Source: Artocarpus heterophyllus
Taxonomy: Eukaryota; Streptophyta; Magnoliopsida; Rosales; Moraceae
Direction: 5' to 3'
Assembly: GCA_025403435.1 (NCBI GenBank)
Contig: CM046343.1
Location: 28,379,742 to 28,443,741 of the forward strand
DNA length: 64,000 nucleotides
Below, piece by piece: positions 1 through 10,673 of this stretch. A program made the position numbers and the translations under genes. The first letter of the stretch is position 1. The number at the start of each line of letters is the position of its first letter. The notes under the pieces were generated by a model, which ran no database searches, had not been told where the DNA came from, and saw only the letters and a program-made list of their open reading frames with translations.

Positions 1-1140
1 CAACTAAGAATAACGAGGTTAATGAAATTTGAGTTGTCATTACTATTCTTTTTCCAATTTATACTTGAACAATTCCAACATTAAATTCAAACCAAATGAA
101 CTCACAAACAACACCCTGAATTCTTTTCACATTTTTAAGTGCATAAAAAAAATATAGAATTCCCCACCAAACAAAGCGTCTCGAATTTAACAAAATGGAA
201 CCTTCTGGCTAACTCTAGACGTTAGAGGCCATAGTTTGCATCTGCCAACAACATTTTGCCAACAAACGACGGAAGGAGGCCTAACACTTCTTATCCAAAA
301 TAATATGATAATGATGACCATAAAGTTAAAGTAGTGTATTAAAAAAAGGCTACTAATTTCAAATACTCAAATCCAATTTGTCCATCTTGCCTTTTTTTTT
401 TTTTTTTTTTTGATAAAGGGCTTTCACGTTTAATTATTTCTATTTTTTGGGTAATTTCAGGTAGTTGTACATGCCACCTTAAAATGTAGTAGTTATACTT
501 GTTAGAAGTGTAACCCTTACGTTTTCTTTAAAACCATAGAAAAATATTAATAGGATACTTGAGAGCATTAGATAAAATCAATTAGTTAAAAACACTAAAA
601 CATATAAAATTTTTATGTTGTATTTTTTTAATTTATTAAAATATGAAAATTTTATACAATAATAACTAAAAATTTTAGATAAAATTGATAATACTAAACA
701 TTTTATAAAAATATTAATATCTCTATAAAGAATTGTAAAAAATATCAAAGGCATTTTATTCTTCTTCTTCACGTGAAGGGTATATTGTACATGTCATCCT
801 CAGAGCAAATTCCAAACCCACTTAATTCTTCACTTATTTGACTAAGCATTAATTTACCCATCAACAAACTATTTAAGACCAACAAGGAGAAAAAATGGTT
901 GGAAGACAAAGACAGGATGAGGAGAAGAAGATAAGGATGGAGAGAGCTGCCCAGCCAAAAAAACAAAGTCTTTTTCACTAACACCGTCTTCTCTCTCCCC
1001 CTTGCTTTTTAACCTTTCATTTTCAAGCAAAAACAAAACCCCACCCCAAAAAACAAAAGAATTAAAAAGATCATTCTCAACCAAAGCAAAAAAAAGAAAA
1101 AAAGAAAAAGATCGAGATAAATCTTAAAATCGATCCTCAA
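1..1140. other. AT-rich non-coding DNA upstream of the first gene
   Basis: No open frame here resembles a protein. The stretch holds a T-homopolymer near 391-411 and an A-rich, pyrimidine-poor tract at 1000-1130. The last few hundred bases are the likely promoter of the small gene at 1456, but I cannot fix a single TATA box or start site. Confidence 0.5.
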
Positions 1141-1217
1141 CTAGTCACTTGTGGAGATATCCACGTGGACGCCGATCATGTAACCTCAAACCATCGTCCT
1201 TAAATTCAAACCGTACA

Positions 1218-1418
1218 ATGAATACTGCTGTCCTCAAAACCATCGTTATTATATTATCATCCTCAATCGTCATCATCATCCATAGAAGAACAAACCAGAA
1301 ACCAAAAGCCCACAGCTTTTTTCACTCCATTTTTTTCGAATTTCTCAACACATATATACATATACATATATACAATACATACAAACTACTTTGGTTAATT
1401 TCTCAGCTGTATCTTTAA
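1218..1418 (+). other. Possible upstream ORF in the leader of the small gene
   Basis: An ATG at 1218 opens 66 codons that end at 1418, shortly before the ATG of the small gene at 1456. The peptide is hydrophobic and Ile-rich at its start and repetitive (His, Ile, Tyr) near its end, where it follows a TA/CA-rich tract. It matches nothing I recognise. It may be an upstream ORF if transcription starts before 1218, or chance reading through a promoter. Confidence 0.2.
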
Positions 1419-1455
1419 GTTCCACTTTTGATCATTTTGTAGAGAGAGAGAAAAC

Positions 1456-1635
1456 ATGATACTGGTGGTGAGTGTGGCGGAGCTGATGGAGGAGTACACG
1501 GCGTTGCTGGCTAGGGTTTTGGAGCATTTGTTCAATACGGCACCGTTTCCGGGTCGGGTTCGTTTCCTGATACTCCGAAACCTTCCCTTCGTTTCTTACA
1601 CTCCTCGTCCTCCTTTGATTCGAGCCCATTCTTAA
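1456..1635 (+). CDS. Small conserved-looking plant protein, 59 residues, function unknown
   Basis: The frame begins at ATG 1456 and ends at TAA 1633-1635, giving 59 residues without an intron. The start sits just after a GA-rich leader (agagagagagaaaac), a good plant initiation context with A at -3. The N-terminal half is an amphipathic helix rich in Leu and Glu (MEEYTALLARVLEHLF). Then come a short Pro turn (APFPGRVRF) and a second hydrophobic stretch (LILRNLPF), ending in a basic, Pro-rich tail. From memory, plants encode short uncharacterised proteins with this EEYxxLLARVLEHLF...RVRFLILRxLPF pattern, but I cannot name the family or prove the match. Codon-by-codon sense, the clean leader and the T-rich 3' region support a real gene. 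An antisense frame over the same bases is a shadow. No signal peptide or full membrane span is evident. Confidence 0.65.
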   Translation: MILVVSVAELMEEYTALLARVLEHLFNTAPFPGRVRFLILRNLPFVSYTPRPPLIRAHS

Positions 1636-1781
1636 GAAATCTTAACCCAAAAAAAAAAATTTTGTTTTTTAATTTATTTTTTTTCCTTTTTTAGTGATAA
1701 ATGTTGTTGTAATTTTAGTTCTTTTTTTCTTCGTCTTCTTTTTTCTGTTGCGGGATTTGTCTTTTGTTGTATTATAACTAA

Positions 1782-3233
1782 GGGCAAAACTATGTAAGAC
1801 CCCTGTAAAAAGTCTTATAGGTAAGACATTTTCTTTTTTTTTTTTAATGAGTTTTTTTTCCTGATCCTCGGATTAAAGATATGTGGTTTAAAAATACAAG
1901 CCCACATAAACAAAAATAGACACAACCATATATAATCTTAATTTGTACAAACAAAAAATGTAATTAAAAAACAAGAAAAAAAAAACGAAAAAACAGAAAC
2001 GTTTGCTACTCCATTGGCCAGTAGAGGAGGAGATAGAGGGGGAATGGGTGGGGGCGCTCAACGGCGGTGGGTCGACGGTTGTTACGGTGGTGTAGCGACC
2101 AGATCTGGAACAACCTATCGAAGAAACGCAACATGAGTTTTGGCGATCTCCAATGGTGGACTCGCCAATCGGAGGGTTGAGGGGCGGCGAGGGTAAACAG
2201 CCGAGGGGTTCGCAACCCATGGAGGTCTCGAGAGATTTATGACTCACGGAGGCGGATCGTGACGAAATCGCATAAGGGTTACCCATTAGCTCGCAACCCT
2301 CGGCGAGATGGCGAACTTCGCTTCTGCCCACAAAACCGTCGCAAGGAATCGCGACCCTCGCGACTGTCGCGCCCTTCCATCTTGCGATCGCAATGGCACT
2401 TCACGCCCCCCGGTGGTCACTCGCGTGGGTGGCGGTCATTGGAGATAGCAGAGGCGGCTCTTTGACCGCGACCTTCGACCACAAGAACCACGACCGGTGC
2501 AATAGGATCTTTGATTTTTTAGTCTTTGATTCTTGAATTTTGATAAGGAAATACACTCAAAGGAAACAAATGAGCTGTAGTCAATGCAATATGATCTTTA
2601 TTTTGCTGATGATGACTTGCTCTATTTGTTGATCTTATTCAATTGTGAGTCGACAACATCAGTGGGATTTGTTTTATTATTATTCCAAGAATAGTGGTCT
2701 TTGTCAAACATTAAGCTTTTGCCCAATATTAGTGAAATCTTTGCATGTTGGTGATTGTCTGATTTTCTGGCTTGGTCAACACACGATTTCTTTTCCATGT
2801 TTGGAAAACATTCCTCATCAGAGATATGCCTCCTCGTTGATCTGGTCTGGACAAGGCGACCTGGACTTGACGACATCTCAGCCGGTGACCCCTTTCACAT
2901 GGGTGACGATGCAAAGAGATATCACAACCGTTGACGGAAGTCAGTCGACTAGTCGTCTTGTTTTGGGCAGGTTGTGACTCGCCACTGGCGACCTCCAAGG
3001 GCTGTCGACAACCATGGCTTTTATTTCTTTGTTTTCAATTTATGCTTTTGTTTTTTTAGTTTTTGGTTTTTTCTTTTAGTTTTGAATTTTTTTTAAAATA
3101 ATTTGGTGTGTTTGAACTCATTGTATTACCGGTGAGTTTATTTGTTTGTCAAGTGTAAGTGTAGGAATTAATCTAACGGATATAAAAAAATTCTTATTGA
3201 TAAGACTTTTTTAGGGTGTTACCAAAGCATCCC
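1782..3233. mobile_element. Non-autonomous DNA transposon with about 45-bp imperfect inverted ends and a GC-rich core
   Basis: The left end (gggcaaaactatgtaagac...) and the reverse complement of the right end (gggatgctttggtaacac...) align over about 45 bases, sharing an aaaaagtcttat block. Outside the ends, ataactaa (left) and gtggctaa (right) could be a decayed 8-bp target duplication. The core at 2020-3000 is much richer in GC than its surroundings and contains repeated gcgaccctcgcgac-like words. Open frames at 2259-2465 and 2645-2977 match no family I know, and no transposase motif is seen. This could be a hAT- or Mutator-like element that captured host sequence. Confidence 0.5.
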
Positions 3234-3292
3234 GTGGCTAATAAAATGGAGACTTAAATTCCTTTTGTGATTTTTTCTGTTAGATTTTGTAC

Positions 3293-3327
<35 letters not shown>

Positions 3328-4882
3328 GAGCTGAAGATTGTACCACTTGTAAATGTATTATTTGCAAGAATTATGAATTGGGATTGGAAAATTTTTTAGT
3401 ATATCTATATGTGTATATACTTTTGTTTATGTTATTATTTATGAAATTGAGAAAGCATTCCAAAATGGGTTTGTTTTAGAATCCTTGTTTTTAAGGTTTC
3501 AATCCTAAATAAACTCATTTCCAGTACGGTTGGGAAGAGAAGGGGGAAAAAAATCCAGGCATACAAAACAATGTACTTCGTTGGACAACATTCTAAAACC
3601 TGGTATTTTTATTCATCTATTTATTTATTTTTGCCGAAGAAAACCTGGAATTTTTATTTTTTTATTTCTTTAAGGTTAGAATCTGGACATAGAACACTGT
3701 AGAAAGCTCCACATCATTCAATTATCATTCGCTTGTGGTTTTTTTTTTTTCATTATTTGTTTCTTTTTGTTCATTTATGATAAAGAGTGTGGGTCTGAAA
3801 GCTGGTTAATGGCTAAGGAACGGCGACGTTTTGGAACCTTGGAGAAGCTTTGTATTTTAATTAAAATTGTCAATTAGACATGTAGCATTTCTTTTTCTTT
3901 TTCTTTTTAGAATTATCTTGTTTGTGTTATGTTGGCATTCTAGCAACTTGTTTAATAATGTTAGGTTTAAAAGAGATATAAATGTGGTGTGTTTCGTCTA
4001 TAATGAAGCTGGAAATGTTCAAAATAAAGCAAAAAAATATCTGGAATAGCTTACAAATAATAAGAATAAAAATAAGTAACAAGCACAAAGTAATTATACA
4101 ACATAAAATTTAAAATTTGTTATAACTGTTATAACATAATTATGTTAATTTTAACGTGTTTTTTAAAAATTATTACTATATTTCAATTCAACATTACAAA
4201 AATGTATTATATATTCTTAATTTTTACATCAATTTTTGTGGTTAAATAAATGCGGCTATGAAATTTTGTTTATCTCTCGTTTCTTTTCTTTTTTTTTTTT
4301 TGCCAAACCTTGATTTAAACTCACGTCATACTACAAAACAAAAATATACTATAGTATATAACTTTCACACGTTAAGGTCTTTGATTTGAACTTGTCAACA
4401 CCATAATATTTTTCTAACAAGGTTAACCATATAAGGTAACCAGATTATTTGTCACTTGCTATAATTCGAGGTCTTGTCATAATACCGTAATTGGAGTTGC
4501 GACCTATAATTGGGGGTCAATTTAGCAACACTATTAGTGTTGAAAAAATAGTGCGCAATAAAATTTTTTAAAAATTTTACATCATTGTATTTTTTAAAAC
4601 ACAAGTTTGACATACTATATGTATAAATTAACCAGATCTTAGTAACCTCGGTGTGCCGAAAAGCTCATGTAATCTGTGAAGAGAAGTAACGTTCCAGAGG
4701 AGCCTCAACCCACTGATCTTCTTTGTTATTCTCTATCCACGACCGGAGTGAGTGTGGGCTCACACGTACAGCTCTTCCACCAGGTGACTCTCCTTCCAAC
4801 TAATCGAGAGAACCCAAAGCAAGTATTCGTGATTTGTGAACAAGAGCTCTCAAGGAGTTTTCAGATGCTCACCAATAGAGTA
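3234..4882. other. AT-rich non-coding stretch with an unrecognised ORF-like fragment
   Basis: This stretch holds a T-homopolymer (about 3294-3322), one arm of a duplicated block (3755-4040) and, at about 4640-4882, a less AT-rich segment with an 83-codon frame starting at 4676. That frame continues into the LTR-like sequence that follows, so it is probably not a gene. I see nothing else. Confidence 0.45.
3755..4040 (+). repeat. Duplicated non-coding block, copy 1
   Basis: The block shares long runs with 6818-7090, including gagtgtgggtct, the ggctaaggaa/gttaaggaat pair, cgacgttttggaacctt, and a following tail that reads attgtcaattagaca here and attgttaattagaca in copy 2. Both copies run in the same orientation about 3.06 kb apart and differ by substitutions and small indels. 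The most likely cause is an old segmental duplication or two copies of one dispersed repeat. Confidence 0.7.
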
Positions 4883-5990
4883 TGTAACACCCGTTATTTT
4901 AATGGGTATGATTTTTGTAAAATTTAATGAATAAAATGTGAAAATTTAAAATTTTGTAGCATTTAAAATGACCAAGTTTGTTTTTGTTGTTTTAATTATA
5001 AAAAAAAAATGCAACTTTGGCAATTCCTCACAAAGTCTCCGAATGAGACATGAAAATTAATTCACCTCAATTAATAGAAGACATGGAAACAATGCTAGGA
5101 GACATTGATATATTTTCTCAACCACCTTTTTAATGCTTCCTTCATTTTCTTCCACAACTTACTCCATTTGTTGGCATTCCTTGCTAAAAGTCTCTATGGG
5201 AGACATGATGATATTCTCTATTAATGCTCCTTGTTTCTTCTTACAACTTCCCCGTAAACTTCCCATTCTTCTCAATTATTTTGATATGTTTTTATTCAGC
5301 TTTCACCACATTCATTTCTAATTTCTCATCCTCTCCCTTTCTCACTTCAATTTCTGACTAAAGACATAGAGCACAAAGCTCTCTTTGCAGCCAAGACAAT
5401 TATAATTCCCAACCATGGTCGAGGCTGTTTTAGAGTCAATCGAAGCTTGATTTTTAACCCAAACTTTGGTGCTTTTCAAAGGAGTTTTGAGGTAGGTTAT
5501 CTTTAATCTAAACTTGGTTTTTAATATATGTTTTCTTCATGTTTAATGCATAATTTTTGTGTTCAAAATGCATGCAAATTTCTAGTTATGTTAACATGCA
5601 TCTTTGAGCATTTATGAACAAAAACTTGAGTCTTGAGTTGAAACCGACAACCAACCTTTATTTTGGTTTGATAACAATATTACAAACATGCTAGGAATGT
5701 TTAAAACTGGTTTCCATAACTTTAAGATTGATATTCTAATGTTTTGAGCTTGAAGAGCAAACTTAAGTATGTTTTCATCATTATTTGCAAAAAAAGCTAG
5801 AGATGTGGTTTGATGATGATTTTGGTATAAAACTCATGAGAATATGTTTATTGTGATTATAGAATGCATGTTGCATATTTTGGAATAGTTTTGAGATTTT
5901 GAACAAAGATAATATGCTTTGGGTTAAAAAAAAACTTGACATTCCATGAACTTTATAATACCTCTATGGGCAGTGGCTCTTTCTTAAAAT
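4883..5990 (+). mobile_element. Fragment resembling the 5' part of a Ty3/gypsy LTR
   Basis: The segment opens with tgtaacacccg, the same first bases as the LTR of the retrotransposon at 55895. It continues with the same kind of content: AT-rich text, a pyrimidine-rich stretch with ctctccctttctcac near 5325, then ttttgaggtaggttat near 5486, comparable to the splice-donor-like ttcaaggtaagaat in the other LTR. I see no coding part or second LTR. The right boundary is set only by where lectin-exon sequence begins. Confidence 0.4.
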
Positions 5991-6000
5991 TTTAGGGTTT

Positions 6001-6096
6001 AAAGTTTGAAGATGTGAGCTAACGATAGTCTTAATATAACAGGTAAGTCATGGAGTCCCAAATGGAGGAGCATTTACCCTTGGTCTTGATCCAAAC
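6001..6096 (+). pseudogene. Stray exon fragment of a G-type lectin receptor kinase
   Basis: This short segment repeats the intron end and the start of the second exon of the pseudogene at 9694-11560. Shared features are agtttgaagatgtg, then ataacaggtaagtc, followed by frame-matched codons for a G-A-F-T-L-G-x-D-P-N stretch typical of the lectin region. The similarity stops abruptly near 6096, where a different repeat begins. It is a truncated copy with no coding capacity. Confidence 0.75.
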
Positions 6097-6300
6097 AAAC
6101 GACATAATTTTAACTCAAATCTTAAAAAAAAAAAAAAGGAAAAAAGAAAAGAGCACAAAATGCAAACATTGCTTTCGGAGAAGAGTCTGTCTTTCCCCTA
6201 CCATTCTTTCTTTTCACTTACAGGTAGTAGCCCTCTCTTGTTTCAAATAACATATTAGTGACTTGGTGAACCTATGTTGTTTGATTGGAGGCAGTTTTAA
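6097..6300 (+). repeat. Duplicated block, copy 1 (partner at 14893-15170)
   Basis: Both copies share aaacgacataa, an A-rich run, gcacaaaatgcaaa, ttgctttc, gtctgtcttt or tctgtcttct, and the end cacaggtagtag or tacaggtagtag, then a gaggcagttttt-like tail. They lie in the same orientation 8.8 kb apart. I recognise no gene in the block. Confidence 0.65.
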
Positions 6301-6566
6301 CAAATATATTAAATAAAATATAATTTATTAATTCAAATATTGTAAATAATAAGGAATTTAGATTTTTTTAGATTTTCCTCTTTTTGTTATTTAGTTAAGT
6401 TATCCATTATCTAGCTTTCTCTTTTTAGTATTTAAATTGTAATTGTAACTTTATAAATATTTAACCTATTCAATGAAAAAGCTATGTTATATTTTCTCCA
6501 TTTTATTATTCTCTATATAAAGTCACAGCCATTTTTTTAAGGCTTTTTTCTAATTTTTTCTTTTTC

Positions 6567-6730
6567 AGGATGTTTATGCCGCCGCCGCATTCGAACCGCT
6601 TTCTGCCGCTCCAATATTTTCTATGCGGCCACCACAACTAACACTGTTGCCGCCACCGCAACATCCAATCCTTCAACACGCCTTGTTGTCGCCACACAAT
6701 TGCTTCCTTGCCGTAGCACCGGTCATATAC
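6567..6730. other. Isolated GC-rich island, unidentified
   Basis: Repeated gccgcc/gccacc triplets stand out from the AT-rich surroundings. The + strand can be read as Ala- and Pro-rich peptide, but there is no start, no splice structure and no known motif. It is probably a fragment of a transposon-carried or pseudogene sequence. Confidence 0.35.
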
Positions 6731-6817
6731 TATAGTGTAAAGCAAAAATATACTACATGTATAGCTCTCACTTGCTACTATGTTTAAGCTTCAACTTGGT
6801 TCCCAAGCACTCTCATT

Positions 6818-7090
6818 ATTTATTTCTTTTTGTTCATTTTTTATATGAGTGTGGGTCTAAACGTTGGTTGGTTTGGGGTTAAGGAATCGCGACGTTTTGG
6901 AACCTTTGACAAGCATTGTATGTTAATGTTAAATTGTTAATTAGACAGGTAATTAATTTTACATTAATTTTTTTGAATGAATGTTTGCACTTTGTTGCCA
7001 TTTCTGCAACTTGTTTACGCAATTTTTTAAATTAGTTAGGTTTAAAATGGATGTAAATGTGATTACTTTTGTCTATAATGAAGTTGGATA
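6818..7090 (+). repeat. Duplicated non-coding block, copy 2
   Basis: This is the partner of 3755-4040, with the same order of shared words and the same orientation. The two copies flank the LTR-like fragment and the stray lectin exon, so those pieces lie between direct repeats. Confidence 0.7.
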
Positions 7091-9031
7091 TTTTATCAGT
7101 TTATGCGCTTACATTTGGGCATAATCTTATCAGTCTGGTTGAAATAGAATAAAAAATCTCAAATAAATTTTCAAATTATGAAATTTAGTAATTATGTGGT
7201 ACAAAACGTGAAATACATTATAATTATTAGTTAATTACTATCTTATTTGGAATCATGATTCAAACTATAAAACTATGATTCAAACCAATTTGTTACGATA
7301 TTTTCTCTCATAAGATTTAAACTGCAACTGGTTGCAATCACAATTTTGATAGTTCAAACTATGTTATATGTAAATTTTTATGTAATAATGTTTTTTTAAA
7401 ATATTCACAAAAAATACTATATCACAAACCACTCGGCTAAATCTATATCGTTTGTTATAATTCCATACAATGTTAGTATAATTTTAACATTTATTAATGT
7501 TTAATTTATCCCTTATTTTAAGTTCATTTCTGTATATATCTTGAACTCAAGGGGCAAAAAAGATGAAGAAGATGAGTAGCCTAAGAGCAAGAAAAAGAAC
7601 AAAAGCAAAATGGAGTTGTTTTCTTTTAAAATTTCTGAGTGTTCGACTCAAATAAAAAAAAATTCAGATTGTTTAGCAATATCAATTCAAACCAATAGTT
7701 TAAATTATTTAATAACACTCTATCAGTTCAATAACTAAAAAAGAGCTAATGTGGGCGTCAAAATATTTATTGAAGTAGAATGATCACTTTTATGTTAAAA
7801 GAAACGACGTCGTGTTAAAAGGATCATTAATACAACTTCAAAGTTTGATAACATCAAAGCGAAAAGGAAAGAGCGATTATAGAAAACAAAGAAGAAGAGA
7901 CGAAGATTTTTAGTATAATTGTTAAGGTTGTAGTCTAAACTAATGATTTTCAGAATAAATTATTCTTACAAATGACCTTTAAAATTATGAAAGTACTATG
8001 AAGTTTAGTTTCCCCGGTAAACAGATCAAGATAGTGACTTTAATCACGTCTTCCTCATACAATTATGCTTTTGGGTAGCATTGACTGAACTCTTTAATCT
8101 CAGTGAACACTGTATTTAAACATTGTACTTGCCGTCAATAATAATGTCTAAAATGGTTAGTTGCACATTGGTAAATGACCCTAAGTTCTTCTGAAATGTT
8201 GGTCTCTAGTTCCTAAATAAGAAAATTATAATAATGTTTTCATAGATTTTTCTTCCGTTCATTATATACATTGATAGAGACAGCGTCATTTAGGGATGAG
8301 GTTGGACGAGCTTTTTACAAACTTTTTTTTGTATAATTTTGTATATAATTTTTTATAAAAATTATATTCCACCCCTCTCCTTTATCTCAAAATTACATTT
8401 CACCTCTTTCCTTAAAATTGTATTCCTCTCCCTTCTCCCCTCTCCCCTCGCCCTCTGAAATTCAATTTTACCCCTCAGCTAACCAATTCAGTTACACCTC
8501 CGCTTCTCCTTACAAATTTTTCTGGTTCAAGAAGAAAACTATTTCCATTTGCAAGCTCTCAATTTTAATCGCTGCAAAAAGGGTACAAAAAATTGTCCAA
8601 TGTAATTATAGACTTGATGGACAATGGTATTACTTCTGTGGCTTGTGCTAATTTTTATTGTCATCATCAATAATCTGTGATTGGTTGACAAAGACAATAA
8701 ATGAGAAAAAATGCCCAAAGAGTCATGGCTAGAAAACCTACCAGAAAGGTCAGCAACTGCTCGCCAATCATCATCTTTATCCAACATAAACTTAACAGAA
8801 TTCAATTCAAATATCTATCAGCAATATTGGCCAAAAAATTTATAACATTGCAAATTTAATATGCAAAATATCGTGTCTAACGTTATACGAATCTTAATAT
8901 ATTAAAATTTAAAGCATATAGTTTTTTTTGGTAATTTTTTTTTTCTTTACATAACATCGTTCACTGAAGACAAATAATATAACATGCATAATAATTGGAG
9001 AATCTTCACTTCCTTCGTCAAATATATTCAT
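7091..9031. other. AT-rich non-coding stretch
   Basis: There is no supported gene. A hAT-MITE-like tract (caaaccaatttgttacgat, with a reversed partner) lies near 7240-7380. On the - strand, 8680-8805 can be read as about 40 sensible codons (DWRAVADLSGRF region) that might be a lost exon, but I cannot assign it to a family and it has no clear splice sites. Confidence 0.4.
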
Positions 9032-9530
9032 GGGTTAATTGCATAACTATATCTTATAGTTTTTATTATTTTTTAATTTGTTTTTCTGTTTTAAGAAATT
9101 GCAAAAGTATCCTTTAAAGTTGAAAAACCTGTTTCAATTTTATCTTTTGTAGACTTTTGTAACTTTTAAAAAATATGAAGATAAGATAAAGATACCATTG
9201 ATTAAACCTAATTTATTTATAAAATATATGTTTCCTTTTGAGAAAATTTTTTTAAAAAATATATTTTAAAATTTAAAAGTCATAAAACTTAAGATCTTAT
9301 TTTGAAATTTGATGTTTTGTTTTAGGATTTTTTTTTTATGTTTTTAACATATAAAATATTTATCATAACCATTTAAGAATAGTCATGTTATTTTACCCAA
9401 TTTTTTTATTCATAGGGAGAAAATTGAAATAAGTTTTTAAAATTTCAAAAATATATTTGTAGTTTCTAAAAATAAGAAAATAAATAAATAAATAGTTAAA
9501 ACAAAGAGGCACAATTATATAATTAACTCG
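9032..9530. mobile_element. Foldback-type element with long inverted arms
   Basis: The left arm starts gggttaattgcataacta and the right arm ends with the reverse complement of cgagttaattatataatt. The arms stay alignable over about 120 bases through shared blocks such as tttcaattttat and gaaactacaaat-like text. The element carries no gene. The same arm sequence ends the element at 52781-53612, which makes this a repeated family in the window. Confidence 0.6.
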
Positions 9531-10227
9531 TATAAATTATAATATTTGAACCACATTATCTGCTTGTTTTTATTTATTTATTTATTTAATGTGTGCACTA
9601 CCAAAGACGAATGTATAAGTGAAGATCATCCTGGCTAAAAAAAAAATGCCTTTTATTTAGAATTAAAGTCACTAGATTTTGAAAAGTGTTAGAATGAAAG
9701 GCTTCAGAGGAAAAATTGTTATAATTTCTGGCTTTGTTTTCCTTTGCTTGCTTGATATGTGCAATTTTCTGGGAATTCCTGGAATCTCCGAACAAGGGCT
9801 TCAAGCTGGTGTTCTTCAGCCCTTTTTACTCCGGTAACCGGTATTTGGGAATTCAATATACGAAGTACGACAACATGAAGGTAGTTTGGGTGGCGAACCC
9901 AGAAAATCCCTTGACAGATACCTCAGGATCTCTGAATGTCACCAAAAATGGGAAGTTGGTGACTCATGATGCAAAGGGAACTTCCATCATTATAAACTCC
10001 GGAGAACCTGTAACGAGTTCGAAAGTTATAATGAGTGTTACACCTCGCAACTTGGGAAATTTGATTCTGAAAGCAGGTCAAGAGGCGTGATGGCAAAGTT
10101 TTGATCATCCCACAGATACATTTCTACCAGGAATGAAAATCGGCTTATTTGGCCTAAAGCTAAAACAACCTTGAATTTTGTCTCTCACTTCATGGGTAAT
10201 GTCTGCTTATCTAACAGTATTTTCTTG

Positions 10228-10673
10228 ACCCTTGCACTCACTAGTCAAAATATTTTTCTAGTGACTATTGTTATTATTTAATCATATTTTAGCCACAATT
10301 TTGAGACTAATATGCATTCAGTCTTAATTTTTTAGTGTGATATAAATGGTGTTTGGCTATCAGTTGGAACCAATTAGTTTAAACTAACAAATAGTGTAAA
10401 GCTCTTACATGTTATAATGTTTTTAACTAAAATTAGTTCAAATCATTGTTCTAGCTACACTTCCCAAACACCCTAAAAAAGTTGGAGCCATGAGGTTTTA
10501 GTCACGAGAAAAAGTTTGTCCAAAAAAAAGTTTTCGTCACTAAAAGCCCTGTGTAGAAAGTTTTGATCACACCATAAATTTGTGATTGAATGCATATTAG
10601 TCACAAGATTGTGACAAACTACATTTGGGCACATAAAAAATATTGTGACTAAAGTTCATTTTTCTTGTAGTAT
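10228..10673. mobile_element. CACTA-like MITE in the pseudogene intron
   Basis: The left arm (starting at cactagtcaaaat) and the reverse complement of the right end (ctacaagaaaaatgaactt) bound the element. The inner arms match closely around gactaatatgcattca and its partner. Repeated gtgactaaa/tttagtcac words are typical of CACTA-derived MITEs. A second, smaller MITE is nested inside. Confidence 0.6.
10348..10474. mobile_element. hAT-like MITE nested in the CACTA-like MITE
   Basis: This 127-bp element has ends ggtgtttggct and cccaaacaccct and an inner gtaaagctcttacatg tract. The same end and core words recur in other short elements of this window (16831, 23239, 51064). Confidence 0.6.

Noticed and set aside
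2645..2977. 110-codon frame inside the element at 1782-3233
   Set aside because: There is no known domain and its start is not an ATG. The frame lies in the GC-rich core, where chance frames are common.
4676..4927. 83-codon frame
   Set aside because: It runs into the LTR-like sequence at 4883, so its end is not that of a gene. Its first part is not recognised.
8539..8805. 88-codon - strand frame
   Set aside because: Part of it reads like protein, but there is no family match, no splice structure and no proper start. It is kept only as a possible relic.
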